Assembly: GCF_011799805.1 (NCBI RefSeq)
Contig: NZ_WXUB01000004.1
Coordinates: 124,001 to 188,000 of the forward strand
Reading direction: 5' to 3'
Length of the DNA stretch: 64,000 nucleotides
Source: Maribellus sediminis
GTDB taxonomy: Bacteria; Bacteroidota; Bacteroidia; Bacteroidales; Prolixibacteraceae
The notes beneath the pieces were generated by a model. It was given only the letters and a program-made list of their open reading frames with translations. It was not told the DNA's origin and searched no databases. Below, piece by piece: positions 43,406 to 52,558 of the stretch. The position numbers and the translations under genes are program-made. Every line of letters starts with the position of its first letter. Within the stretch, counting starts at the first letter, position 1.

Positions 43406-43921
43406 GTTTGATTCTTCTAGGTGTTTTAATTCAAAATTCAAGCAAGCCGGAGTATAAAACTTCAGGTATAACCGGACATAATTGATCTGTAGTTGTAAAG
43501 TTCACAGAAAATCAAATATATAAAATTAAACATGTTAAGTGTCGGACGAACAATTAAAATTCAAATTATGGTAACAAAACAAATCATTAGCTTATCGGTT
43601 TTCGGGTATATACTTCTAAAACGCTTGCACAACTTAATCAACCGCGGTTTGACAGGAAAACACCAAGTCACCTGATACCAATCATACAATTTACCGACAA
43701 CAATCCGTGCCTGACTATCTTTTTAAAACCTTCCCTCAATTTGAGTTCCGTATTTAAGGCAGCGCCCCTTATCATCCATGCTCTTTACAATAGCCGGGTA
43801 GCCCTCGCGTTTAATAAGTAACTGTCAACTGTCCGCAGGAGGGGCAGCGGGCAGTAGCGGAGCATTCCCAAAATTCAATATATTGCAGTTCAGACGATAG
43901 TTAACAAAACCGATTTAGCAT
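43406..43921. other. 516-bp intergenic region between divergent genes
   Basis: I find no convincing gene. A 35-codon frame starts at ATG 43568, but nothing supports it. No terminator or known RNA is visible. Confidence 0.4.
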
Positions 43922-44323
43922 ATGGAATACTCAGGTTCATGTTTGTGCAAAGGAGTGAAGTTTAAGATTAGTGGCGAGTTTGAAAGTTTCTATTTATGCC
44001 ATTGCAGGTATTGCCGGAAAGATACAGGATCGGCACACGCTGCCAATTTATTTTCGTCCACAGCGAAGCTTGAATGGATAAAGAGAGAAACTGAAATCAG
44101 ATCTTTTCAGCCTCACAAAAGCAAACATGTAAAAGCATTTTGCACGCATTGTGGCTCGGCATTACCCAACCTGCAAATGGACGGAAAACTGTTAGTGGTA
44201 CCGGCGGGATCGCTGGATACAAAATTGAAGCTTCGACCCGATGCACATATCTTTATCGCAAATAAAGCGGAATGGGATGAGTCGCTGGAACAAATACATA
44301 AATTTGAACGTCTTCCGGAATAG
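43922..44323 (+). CDS. GFA/CENP-V family zinc protein
   Basis: This 133-residue protein has the Gfa (glutathione-dependent formaldehyde-activating enzyme, CENP-V) fold. Zinc-binding cysteines are arranged as CLC near residue 7-9, CHCRYCRKD near 26-33 and FCTHCGS near 78-84. Substrate thiol is unknown; most family members are uncharacterised. It is followed 26 bp later by an acetyltransferase gene. Confidence 0.85.
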   Translation: MEYSGSCLCKGVKFKISGEFESFYLCHCRYCRKDTGSAHAANLFSSTAKLEWIKRETEIRSFQPHKSKHVKAFCTHCGSALPNLQMDGKLLVVPAGSLDTKLKLRPDAHIFIANKAEWDESLEQIHKFERLPE

Positions 44324-44349
44324 TAGAGATAAGAATTTTAGAACAAAAA

Positions 44350-44751
44350 ATGCTGGAAATATCAACGGACAAAACACGACTGGATATTGAATTAATACAT
44401 AATTATTTATCCAACGAATCATACTGGGCCAAAGGACGTACGATGGAAACCGTGCGCCGGTCGATCGAACATTCACTTTGCTTTGGTGTGTACACCGATA
44501 ATCAGCAAATCGGTTTTGCAAGGGTGATTAGCGATTATGCCATTTTTGCCTGGATACTCGATGTTTTTATTTTGGAAAAGCACAGGGGGAAAGGTTACAG
44601 TAAACTGCTGATGAAAGCCATCATGACACACGAACAACTTCAAAATCTTCAACGCTGGGGACTCGGAACCGATGATGCCCACGGGCTTTATGCGCAATTC
44701 GGATTCACAGCCCTGAGCAAACCGCAAAATATGATGGAGATAAAACGCTAA
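44350..44751 (+). CDS. GNAT-family N-acetyltransferase
   Basis: This 133-residue protein has the GNAT fold. The acetyl-CoA-binding loop reads VFILEKHRGKGYSKLLMKAI, with the RGxGxS/A signature. It ends LYAQFGFTAL, the usual beta-7 region. The acceptor is unknown. A terminator-like hairpin (44808-44844) closes this two-gene unit. Confidence 0.84.
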   Translation: MLEISTDKTRLDIELIHNYLSNESYWAKGRTMETVRRSIEHSLCFGVYTDNQQIGFARVISDYAIFAWILDVFILEKHRGKGYSKLLMKAIMTHEQLQNLQRWGLGTDDAHGLYAQFGFTALSKPQNMMEIKR

Positions 44752-44807
44752 TGTCTGTGTTTTCATCAGTTTTTACTCGGTGACGGCCGAAGCCGCAAAT
44801 TGGTGTG

Positions 44808-44844
44808 GCCGACTCACATGTAATTGAATGCTGTCGGCTTTTTT
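44808..44844 (+). terminator. Intrinsic terminator after the GNAT gene
   Basis: A GCCGAC (44808-44813) / GTCGGC (44833-44838) stem is followed by six T. Confidence 0.75.
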
Positions 44845-44909
44845 GTATATTGCCCGTCGAAAAGCGTGCAAACAAAGCCAAACGCTTCATGCATAAACAG
44901 CATTACTAA

Positions 44910-44919
44910 TGATGCATCA
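44910..44919. promoter_or_regulatory. TGATGCATCA palindrome upstream of a serine hydrolase gene
   Basis: This 10-bp palindrome also occurs in regulatory region B, and in a near-identical form in region A. Each of the three sites is upstream of an operon containing a beta-lactamase-family gene. It is suggestive only. Confidence 0.3.
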
Positions 44920-44939
44920 CCCGAATTTACCGTAGAATT

Positions 44940-45992
44940 ATGACAAAAAAACAAAGAATACTTATTACAAGAATCGTCTTACTTGTTGGAACCGCAATTT
45001 CAATGTTTTTCGTTCCATGGATTCTGGTAAGGATTTTAATAACACCGCTGCCCGATACCGTTCAGGAACAGGTGGATAAGAGTATTAAATACGGATTGGA
45101 TGGTATAATAGTGTATGTTGATGAGGCCGGCAGGGAACCCGGGTTTTACGCCGCCGGATGGAAAAACAGGGAGAACAAAATACCGGCGGATCCGCATTCT
45201 CTGTTCAAAATTGCCAGTATCAGTAAATTGTACGATGCGGTTGCCATTACCAAACTGGTACATCAGGGGCGTTTGTCGCTCGATAAAACGCTGGCCGATT
45301 ATTTTCCGGAACTGGTGGGGAGAATTCAATATGCTGATGAAATCACTTTGCGAATGCTTGTACAGCACCGGAGCGGGATACCCAATTTAACTGATACGCC
45401 CAACTTTTGGATCGATCCTCCGGCGAGTAGCAAGGAAGCGCTTGAACGGGTACTTGATTTACCCGCCGACTTTATCCCGGGTAAAAAGCACCGGTATTCA
45501 AACACCAATTATTTGTTGATTTCCCTGCTCATTGAAAAAGTAACCGGCGATGACAAATTCCAATACATTAAAGATGAAATACTGGATCCTCTCGGACTTA
45601 AAAATACTTTCGGTTCGATGAACGACGAAAATATCGACGATGTGATGAGTGGATATTATGTGGGTGTTGAAGAGGATATAAAAGCCGGAGATTACGGCAC
45701 AAAACTCACATCGATGATTGCAACGGCAGAAGATGTTGGGATATTTTTACGGGCATTAAACGATGGTTCTGTGTTTGAAGACGACGAGCAGGAAATCTAT
45801 TCCTCGATATATGTTTACGAACACACCGGTTTGATGCCAGGCTACCAAAGTATTGCCAGGTATCACAAAGACATCGACGCCGTGGTGGTTATGTTTGTAA
45901 ATACCACTGATTTTGAAGGTTACACCTGGAACATTGGAACCACTGTTTACAATCGCGTTGTCAGAATTCTGAGAAGACAGGAAAGATCATAA
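44940..45992 (+). CDS. Beta-lactamase-family serine hydrolase, membrane-anchored
   Basis: This 350-residue protein has an N-terminal signal-anchor (about 8-32) and S93-I-S-K96 as the SxxK motif. YSNTNYLL is the YxN-like element and HTGLMPGYQ replaces KTG. It belongs to the same broad family as the two exported serine hydrolases earlier in the window. It faces the periplasm, and a peptidase or esterase role is inferred. Confidence 0.83.
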   Translation: MTKKQRILITRIVLLVGTAISMFFVPWILVRILITPLPDTVQEQVDKSIKYGLDGIIVYVDEAGREPGFYAAGWKNRENKIPADPHSLFKIASISKLYDAVAITKLVHQGRLSLDKTLADYFPELVGRIQYADEITLRMLVQHRSGIPNLTDTPNFWIDPPASSKEALERVLDLPADFIPGKKHRYSNTNYLLISLLIEKVTGDDKFQYIKDEILDPLGLKNTFGSMNDENIDDVMSGYYVGVEEDIKAGDYGTKLTSMIATAEDVGIFLRALNDGSVFEDDEQEIYSSIYVYEHTGLMPGYQSIARYHKDIDAVVVMFVNTTDFEGYTWNIGTTVYNRVVRILRRQERS

Positions 45993-46047
45993 AAATTGCG
46001 TAAGAATTGGCTTATATTGGGCGGCTGATTTATCAACCTGATAAAAG

Positions 46048-47631
46048 ATGATGTATTACCGCAACCTGAGAAATGTACTTGTATTGGCTGTTTTGATCGT
46101 AATTTCAGCCTGCAGTCGCAATGCCGACCAACCCGAACGACCCAACATTATTCTAATTTATGCCGACGACCTGGGAATCGGCTTGCTGGGATCGGAAGGA
46201 CAGCAGATCATAAAAACGCCACATATCGACAGGCTGGCCGGCAACGGAATTAGTTTTGAAAATGCCTATTCGTGCATGCTTTGTGCGCCGGCACGGGCTT
46301 CATTGCTCACCGGTCGTCACGATTGTCATGCCGACGGCCACGAAATTACCGACGCCGGTATCTACAAAAAAATAAGTACAGGCGAGTACACACCCGGGCA
46401 GGTGGAGGAAATGATCAACAATACGCTTTCACCTATTCCCGATAACATCGATTTTATGGCCGATATTGCCCGGAAAGCCGGATACCGAACGGCAGAATAC
46501 GGCAAACTGGAGTGGGGCTTTGCAGCCTCCGATAAACAGATGAAAGCCCACGGCTGGGATCAGTATTTTGGCTACCTCGACCATGTGCGGGCACACGGAT
46601 TTTACCCGCCGTTTTTGTTTAGCAAAGGCAAACTCGTAGAAATTGAAGGCAATACGCGAGCCGACTGCGGCAAATCGGGCGAGCCGGAAACCCCGGAAGT
46701 TTTCGAAGATCGCTGGAACATGGAAGGTAAAGCGAAATATTCGCAGGAGCTTTTTATGGATAGCGTGCTGAATTTTATTTCGGCCAATCAGAATAGTCCG
46801 TTTTTCCTGTATTTTCCAACGCAGTTGCCACACGGACCGGTTGCCATTCCTGCTGTTCATCCCGATTTTGAAAATGACGACCGGCTAACACAAATTGAAA
46901 AGGAATATGCTTCGATGGTAAAAATGCTGGATGATAACGTGGGACAGATCATCGACGAACTGAAGCGTTTGCAACTGTTGGAGAACACGGTGGTGATTTT
47001 TACTTCGGATAACGGACATGAGATTTATTATGCTCAAAAGGGGAGGGTGCAAAAGCCTTATACCAACATGCAAACCGGCGAGCGCTTTAACGACCTCGAT
47101 TCGAAATATTACAGCGATCTGGCAGGCGATGTTTTCGACGGTAACGGCGGCCGTGCCGGAATGAAGCGCAGTAACCTGCAGGGTGGAATTTCGGTGCCGC
47201 TCATCATTCAGTGGCCCGAAAAAATCAAGCCCGGCAGAACCAGCGATTTGCTCACTGCCAACTACGATCTTTTGCCAACCATAGCCGATCTGACGGGCTA
47301 CAAGGGAGATCTTGCTACCGACGGATTATCGTTTTACAAGGAATTACTGGAACAGGAGAATGCGGAACATGACTACCTGGTTTATTCGTCGTTTATTGGA
47401 CCAACACTGATCACCAACGACGGCTGGAAGATCAGGACCTACCTTTCGAAGGATATTTTCGAATTGTATTATCTGCCCGATGATTTTCGGGAGGAAAACA
47501 ACCTGGCCGCGGAATATCCGGAGAAATTGGAGGAACTTAAAAAAGAACTGATAGCAGCCTGCGACGGCGATCTTAACAACGGATTGTTTTCTTCAGGGAA
47601 AAGTCAGATCAGGATAAAAACCGGGCACTGA
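46048..47631 (+). CDS. Sulfatase (family S1), lipoprotein
   Basis: This 527-residue sulfatase has a lipoprotein signal (VISAC). The active-site C79-A-P-A-R83-A-S-L-L-T-G-R motif carries the cysteine converted to formylglycine by an anaerobic sulfatase-maturating enzyme, not encoded in this window. NIILIYADDLGIG supplies calcium-binding aspartates, and FTSDNGHE carries the later metal ligands. It removes sulfate from a sulfated glycan, fitting the neighbouring GH43 and GH3 enzymes and a marine polysaccharide diet. Confidence 0.88.
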   Translation: MMYYRNLRNVLVLAVLIVISACSRNADQPERPNIILIYADDLGIGLLGSEGQQIIKTPHIDRLAGNGISFENAYSCMLCAPARASLLTGRHDCHADGHEITDAGIYKKISTGEYTPGQVEEMINNTLSPIPDNIDFMADIARKAGYRTAEYGKLEWGFAASDKQMKAHGWDQYFGYLDHVRAHGFYPPFLFSKGKLVEIEGNTRADCGKSGEPETPEVFEDRWNMEGKAKYSQELFMDSVLNFISANQNSPFFLYFPTQLPHGPVAIPAVHPDFENDDRLTQIEKEYASMVKMLDDNVGQIIDELKRLQLLENTVVIFTSDNGHEIYYAQKGRVQKPYTNMQTGERFNDLDSKYYSDLAGDVFDGNGGRAGMKRSNLQGGISVPLIIQWPEKIKPGRTSDLLTANYDLLPTIADLTGYKGDLATDGLSFYKELLEQENAEHDYLVYSSFIGPTLITNDGWKIRTYLSKDIFELYYLPDDFREENNLAAEYPEKLEELKKELIAACDGDLNNGLFSSGKSQIRIKTGH

Positions 47632-47766
47632 AAATGCAAAAGTCGCAACAAAATTTTCAGTTCAAACCCAAGGCAGATCTGCCGGCTTCACACATACCGG
47701 CAATAAAAAGTTCGCTTATTTTTATAAATTTGGAGAACATAATAATAATGTTCCCAAATTCAAGGA

Positions 47767-48261
47767 ATGAAAGAACAGCCATACATTTATAAAACCGATT
47801 ACCTGCATACGGTCAGGACCTGGGTAATAAGGGCTTTTTTATTTTTAATTTTTGCAACTGTACTCCGGAATTTACCTTTTGAAACGGCAGATTATTGGAT
47901 CCGAAATCTATTGACGGTTGTGTTGTTGATCCTGTTTATCGTGGTACCCAGACAGGATATGGGGATTGATAAGGATCGTATTTATTTTTTCGATGCATCT
48001 CTCGTTCCTTTTTTGTCGAAAGTTAAAAGTTACAAATTGTCAGATATCGAATCGATCAGAGTTGCCGGTGTTCACAACAAAACTACCGAGATTTTGGACG
48101 GAATGGCTCCCGGAAACTCAGGAGGTATATTTAATTATCTTGAAATCAATTTCAGGGATGATACTTGTGAAAGCTATCGGTTGAATGTATACAAAAAAGA
48201 CCTCAATAAAATTGTTCAGATAGCGCGTGAAAGGAACGATTCTTTTTCCCATCAGCCGTAA
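47767..48261 (+). CDS. Hypothetical membrane protein
   Basis: This 164-residue protein has about two hydrophobic helices (near 20-36 and 46-62) followed by a soluble domain with strands IYFFDASLVPFL, YKLSDIESIRV and FNYLEINFRDD. The layout resembles bacterial PH-domain (DUF304-like) membrane proteins, but I cannot assign it firmly. Confidence 0.6.
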   Translation: MKEQPYIYKTDYLHTVRTWVIRAFLFLIFATVLRNLPFETADYWIRNLLTVVLLILFIVVPRQDMGIDKDRIYFFDASLVPFLSKVKSYKLSDIESIRVAGVHNKTTEILDGMAPGNSGGIFNYLEINFRDDTCESYRLNVYKKDLNKIVQIARERNDSFSHQP

Positions 48262-48330
48262 TACCGAATTCACCGTCAGTTGATGCAACTAAAAGATGGA
48301 GAAGACTGACATAACTCGATAAAAACCATT

Positions 48331-48840
48331 ATGAATTTTACAAACATGAACCAGGAAAAACTAACACCGAAGGAATACTTCAGGTCCTTGCAAATTGTAC
48401 ATCTTGCCTTAATGGCGGGTATTGTTTCTTTTATCGTGATTGCCATTGTACTTCAAAATATGGGTTTTGAATCCGATGGGGAAGACATGCTTCCTGCCCT
48501 AATCTATGTTGTTCCTGTATTTATGATAGGAGGAATTCTGGCCAGTAATTATGTTTTTAAATTCAGACTTAAAACATGTATCAGTCAATCCGGGCTTAAA
48601 CAAAAACTGGAGGAATATCGGTCAGCACTAATTATAAAGTTCGCTCTTGTAGAAGGCCCTTCATTCTTTGCTATTATAGCATACCTGTTAACGGCCAATT
48701 TAGTATTTGTAGGAATAACTGTGTTGTTGCTGGCAGTTCTGTTATCCTACCGACCAACACCGGCTAAATCAATCATCGATCTGGAACTGGATTACGACGA
48801 ACGAGAAATACTGGAAGAAACGGATGCAGAGATCAGGTAA
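48331..48840 (+). CDS. Hypothetical integral membrane protein
   Basis: This 169-residue protein has four hydrophobic segments (about 25-47, 57-77, 105-122 and 125-142). I do not recognise a family. Its leader GATAAAAACCATT resembles the leaders of the defence genes (ATAAAAACCA), which may therefore be a general leader motif of this genome. Confidence 0.6.
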   Translation: MNFTNMNQEKLTPKEYFRSLQIVHLALMAGIVSFIVIAIVLQNMGFESDGEDMLPALIYVVPVFMIGGILASNYVFKFRLKTCISQSGLKQKLEEYRSALIIKFALVEGPSFFAIIAYLLTANLVFVGITVLLLAVLLSYRPTPAKSIIDLELDYDEREILEETDAEIR

Positions 48841-48852
48841 TAGGATCTTTGC

Positions 48853-50058
48853 TCAACGATTAAAAGTACGAATGTCCTTCACTTTAAACTGCCGCATAGC
48901 TTCGCCTTCCTCGAGTGTGTAGGTAATTTGCCGAACACCTCCAGTAGGATTGGCATTTGAATCGCCCTCTTTATAAATAGGAAAGCGCTGCACCAGGTAA
49001 TTTTCCACCACCCGGAATTCATCGTGGCCCATGTAACCTTCGCTAAGTGCCGGATCCTGATTAATTGGTGGCAGGTAGGCCTGGCTTAACGATTTGCGGT
49101 TATTGACTGAAAAAGCCAGCACCGATCCGTAACTGCCGCTGCCAAACGATTGAATGTAGACCAGCAATTCAGGTGAACCGTCGGCATTCAGGTCTTCAAT
49201 TTCGGCATCTGTAACATAGCCATCCACGGTATAAGTTTCCACCCGGTTTGATTTTTCCAGGCCAAAAGGCGAAACGCTTACAGCCGTTTGCGGACCTTTG
49301 CGTACCGAGGTCACATAAAATCCGATTCCCTGCAGCTGCAACACTTTGCTAAATACGGTGGAATCGACCTGCTCCGGATCAAGCGGTTCATCTATCTTAA
49401 TATAATTACCTGCTATTGTTGCTCCGCCCGAACAAAAGAAATACAGCACTTTTTCATCTTCGGCAGCAATCGAAAGCGTGTCGTTTGTAAATGCAAAATG
49501 CACTTTCGTATCGTTCTCCACGGTATAATAAGTAGTTGTAGATTCGGGATAAATGCGGGCATCCCAGGTACAGGTCGGTTTTTTACGGTCGGCCCGCGAG
49601 CGCACCTGAACAAGTAGTTGGTCATCCGCAGCATTGCTCACTTTTATACCCACCCAGTCGTAACCTTTATCGCGTTGGAAATAGTCGGCGTTTACATAGT
49701 TTCCAACAAGCGTGTTTGTCTTCTGCTGTCCTGAAGCCAGCATTTCATCGCCTTTCATCCACATAAATTCAGGGCCTTTCGACCAGAAAACATAAGCTTC
49801 ATCGTTGCTGTATTTAGCTCCGCTGGCCGCTTCGGTTTGATTTAAACGATGGCTTTTTCCTGTATTCAGATCATTCACTTCAAGTTGATCGTTGCCCAAT
49901 GGTTTTACACTCAATTTGTACATTCCATCAGTTGAAACATAAAGTTTTGCTTCTACTGAGGAGCCTTCTGTTGGTGCTGTTTTTGCTTTTTCCTTTCCGG
50001 AATTCGTGCACGAGGTCAGCGTAAAAAGGAGAAGTGAAATCCAAAGCCAGGTTTTCAT
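48853..50058 (-). CDS. Lipoprotein with lysozyme-inhibitor-like domains
   Basis: This 401-residue lipoprotein (LTSC, Cys17) appears to be composite. An N-terminal MliC-like segment (about 35-115, with SNDEAYVFWSKGPEFMWMKGDEML) is followed by a middle domain with FFCSGGATIAGNYIKI. A C-terminal domain (about 240-401) has GIGFYVTSVRK, LNADGSPELLVYIQSFGSGSYGS and GGVRQITYTLEEGEA, which I associate with PliI-type periplasmic lysozyme inhibitors. If correct, it protects peptidoglycan from host or phage lysozymes. This is recognition from memory and needs a profile search. Confidence 0.5.
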   Translation of the reverse strand: MKTWLWISLLLFTLTSCTNSGKEKAKTAPTEGSSVEAKLYVSTDGMYKLSVKPLGNDQLEVNDLNTGKSHRLNQTEAASGAKYSNDEAYVFWSKGPEFMWMKGDEMLASGQQKTNTLVGNYVNADYFQRDKGYDWVGIKVSNAADDQLLVQVRSRADRKKPTCTWDARIYPESTTTYYTVENDTKVHFAFTNDTLSIAAEDEKVLYFFCSGGATIAGNYIKIDEPLDPEQVDSTVFSKVLQLQGIGFYVTSVRKGPQTAVSVSPFGLEKSNRVETYTVDGYVTDAEIEDLNADGSPELLVYIQSFGSGSYGSVLAFSVNNRKSLSQAYLPPINQDPALSEGYMGHDEFRVVENYLVQRFPIYKEGDSNANPTGGVRQITYTLEEGEAMRQFKVKDIRTFNR

Positions 50059-50068
50059 GTTGTTTTAT

Positions 50069-52537
50069 TTAATGCATTTTTATTTGTTCTGTTTCGCCTT
50101 TTAAGATCAGCTCAACACTGGCCGATGCATCATCTCCGGCGTTGGTGAAACCACAATCAAATGTAAGGGTTTGTTTTCCTTTCTGCACCGCTGTTTCTGA
50201 GTCTTGCAGCGGTATACTGCGAATTTCGTTCCAGTTTTTATCGTATACCACCGCGGTTTTGCCGTCTGTAATTTTTATGCTCTGGTCTTTCTTCAATACA
50301 AGCGGAAATTCCAGGTTTTTGTAATTATTGATTTCAATTTTGATGTTCGAAATGTCTGCGTTTTTAGCACTTATAATCACACCCATCGACTGTGCCTCAC
50401 CGGCATTTTCAAAATTGAAGGTAGAGTACAGCGGCTCTCCGGGTTGGCGCGTCTTGTTTTCGTGTTTGAATTTGTGTGAATATACCTGTGTCAGTTCAAG
50501 TGTGTTGTCATCAGCTTTTTTTAATCTGAATTCGGTGGAGATATCGCGCATTTTTTCTTTCTGGCGCTCTATAAAAACACCGGCCAGACGGGCTGTTTCC
50601 CAACTATTGAGGATGGCAAATATCTCGTCAGAATTTCCATTTTCTTTTATCGATGTCATGTCGCTTACAAAGGCAAAACCTGCGTCGTATCCTGCTGAAC
50701 GGGCCATCAGCCATTCAATGTCTTCAAGGGTGGTTGAAGAGGTCATTCTGAACCAGCCCAGCATTCCGGGCATCAGGTTGCGTTTGTAAAATGCCTGGTT
50801 GCGCAGCCGGTATTCAGTCTGGCTTTCACGAAATCCGGCATACCAGGGTTCGCCCCAGTTCATGCGCGAATAAATGTGCCACAGGTAATGAGCCGTCCTG
50901 CTCGATCCCACCAGGAAATGGCTTTTCAGGTCGTCGCTCAGGTGATTGTACCACTGCGAAACCATCAGCGCTTCGCCATATTTTCCCATACCGGTGGAAG
51001 ACGTGCCTTCCACGCCGTCGAAATCGAGCATTCGCACTCCGGTGTAGTTCATAAAGTCGGCGATGTTTTCTGCTATTTCCCTGTCCAGATCTGCATTTCC
51101 GAGGAAGACTTTATAAGCATGATCGGCCAGCATGCCAACAGTTTCGCCTGCTTCATGCGGTGCTGCTGAAGTTCCGAAAGCACCACGCTGGCAGTCGAGC
51201 AGTTTCCAGGGCGCTGATTCGCTGACGGCGCCATAACGAATGATCTCATCTTCGATGACCACGCTGCGCAGGTTGTTGTTGTCAAACTGGTTAAAGAATT
51301 CGGGCGAATCAATTTCAATTTCTATGTCGTCCGCACCAATTTCTTTTGTAATGACTGAATTGCCCACTTTGGCGAGCCGCTCGTCAGGAACCGGGGTAAC
51401 ATATTCGTCGTTGGTGTTTATAAAGTTGCTGAGCGTGTGTGTGCCAATATGAATGCCCGCTTCTTCGGCTTTCTCCACACAGGCTTTCATGCCGTCAAGT
51501 CCGTTCGGAAATTTCGCTTTAATCAGCGGAAAGTGCCCCCACGAAGCAAAGGGGTGACTGTGATAGAGGTAATTTAAACCCGACATTAGTGTGTATTTCA
51601 GACATTCGTCGATGTTCTGTTCATCAAAATCCATAATGAGGTAGGATGAATTAATAACAGGCGATTTTTTTACCCACTGTCCGTCAATGGTCGGGTGGGG
51701 AAGTCCTTCTGCCAGTTCCACCTCACCGATGGTATTGAGTGTTTCATCAGTTGGACATCCAAATAGTGCTATTTTAGAACCTGTCAATCCACCGTCGTCG
51801 TAGGCAGGTGCGAGGTATTTTTTATGTCCCCAGTTTTCAATAATCCGGTCGTGATCGCGGTTGCGAACGTAAGCCTGTAATGAACTGCCATTGTGTACGG
51901 GTTTGGCCGCTTCCACTGAGTAAAGCGTATAAGGCGTGCCTTCTTCCTTGGTCATATTGTTTACATCCGACTGACTGAAAATATCCATCTGAGGCAGGAA
52001 GTCGTCATCTTTCCAGGGATAGCCACCGATTGTTTTGGCATTCAGTGATTGCAGGCCAACAGTAAATTTTTCGCCCTGCGCAATTCCCACTACTTCGCCG
52101 ATGCTCTTGTTCAGCCTGGTATAATAAGGCCCCCAAATGGCCGCATCGATTCCTTCCTGGCTTGAAACTGATTTTATGTCGAAACTGATGTGATTCTTTC
52201 TTGGTAACACGTTCACTTCAATCTGTACTCCGTTTTCGTAGTCTAAGGTCAAGCTTTCGTCTTCTTCAGAGAAGGCTGCTTTTACAGGATGTAGAATAGA
52301 AGAATCAACTTTAAGCGAAAGGAGGTAAGATTCCTGTTCCGGTAACAGCACGTCCTGCAGATTGATCTCATCGAACCAGGAAACGATCTGTCCTTTCGTA
52401 TTCACGAGGATGCTCCAATTTTCTGTTTCGTATTTTTGTCCGGTTTCTGGCTTGCAGGCACTAAAAAATACAGTAATGACTATCAGAATTATATGAAGAG
52501 GACTCGGGAGCTTTTTTTCAGAGTTTATCAAGTTCAT
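50069..52537 (-). CDS. Unassigned secreted lipoprotein, possible TIM-barrel glycosidase
   Basis: This 822-residue protein has a lipoprotein signal (FFSAC). The N-terminal half (about 35-290) looks like a beta-sandwich, the centre (about 300-620) an alpha/beta barrel with repeated barrel-strand endings (YLYHSHPFASWG, GIHIGTHTLSNF, RMLDFDGVEG, AGYDAGFAFVSD), and the C terminus a beta-domain. The aspartates in LDFDG are candidate active-site residues by analogy with GH36/GH31-like barrels. I cannot place it in a named glycoside hydrolase family. It starts 22 bp after the GH3 gene on the same strand, so it probably acts on the same glycan. Confidence 0.55.
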   Translation of the reverse strand: MNLINSEKKLPSPLHIILIVITVFFSACKPETGQKYETENWSILVNTKGQIVSWFDEINLQDVLLPEQESYLLSLKVDSSILHPVKAAFSEEDESLTLDYENGVQIEVNVLPRKNHISFDIKSVSSQEGIDAAIWGPYYTRLNKSIGEVVGIAQGEKFTVGLQSLNAKTIGGYPWKDDDFLPQMDIFSQSDVNNMTKEEGTPYTLYSVEAAKPVHNGSSLQAYVRNRDHDRIIENWGHKKYLAPAYDDGGLTGSKIALFGCPTDETLNTIGEVELAEGLPHPTIDGQWVKKSPVINSSYLIMDFDEQNIDECLKYTLMSGLNYLYHSHPFASWGHFPLIKAKFPNGLDGMKACVEKAEEAGIHIGTHTLSNFINTNDEYVTPVPDERLAKVGNSVITKEIGADDIEIEIDSPEFFNQFDNNNLRSVVIEDEIIRYGAVSESAPWKLLDCQRGAFGTSAAPHEAGETVGMLADHAYKVFLGNADLDREIAENIADFMNYTGVRMLDFDGVEGTSSTGMGKYGEALMVSQWYNHLSDDLKSHFLVGSSRTAHYLWHIYSRMNWGEPWYAGFRESQTEYRLRNQAFYKRNLMPGMLGWFRMTSSTTLEDIEWLMARSAGYDAGFAFVSDMTSIKENGNSDEIFAILNSWETARLAGVFIERQKEKMRDISTEFRLKKADDNTLELTQVYSHKFKHENKTRQPGEPLYSTFNFENAGEAQSMGVIISAKNADISNIKIEINNYKNLEFPLVLKKDQSIKITDGKTAVVYDKNWNEIRSIPLQDSETAVQKGKQTLTFDCGFTNAGDDASASVELILKGETEQIKMH

Positions 52538-52558
52538 AGTGAAGTGTTTATTAAGTTG

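Noticed and set aside
43568-43675. Short plus-strand frame starting MVTKQIIS in the 516-bp intergenic region
   Set aside because: It is only 35 codons long, with no conservation or promoter evidence visible.
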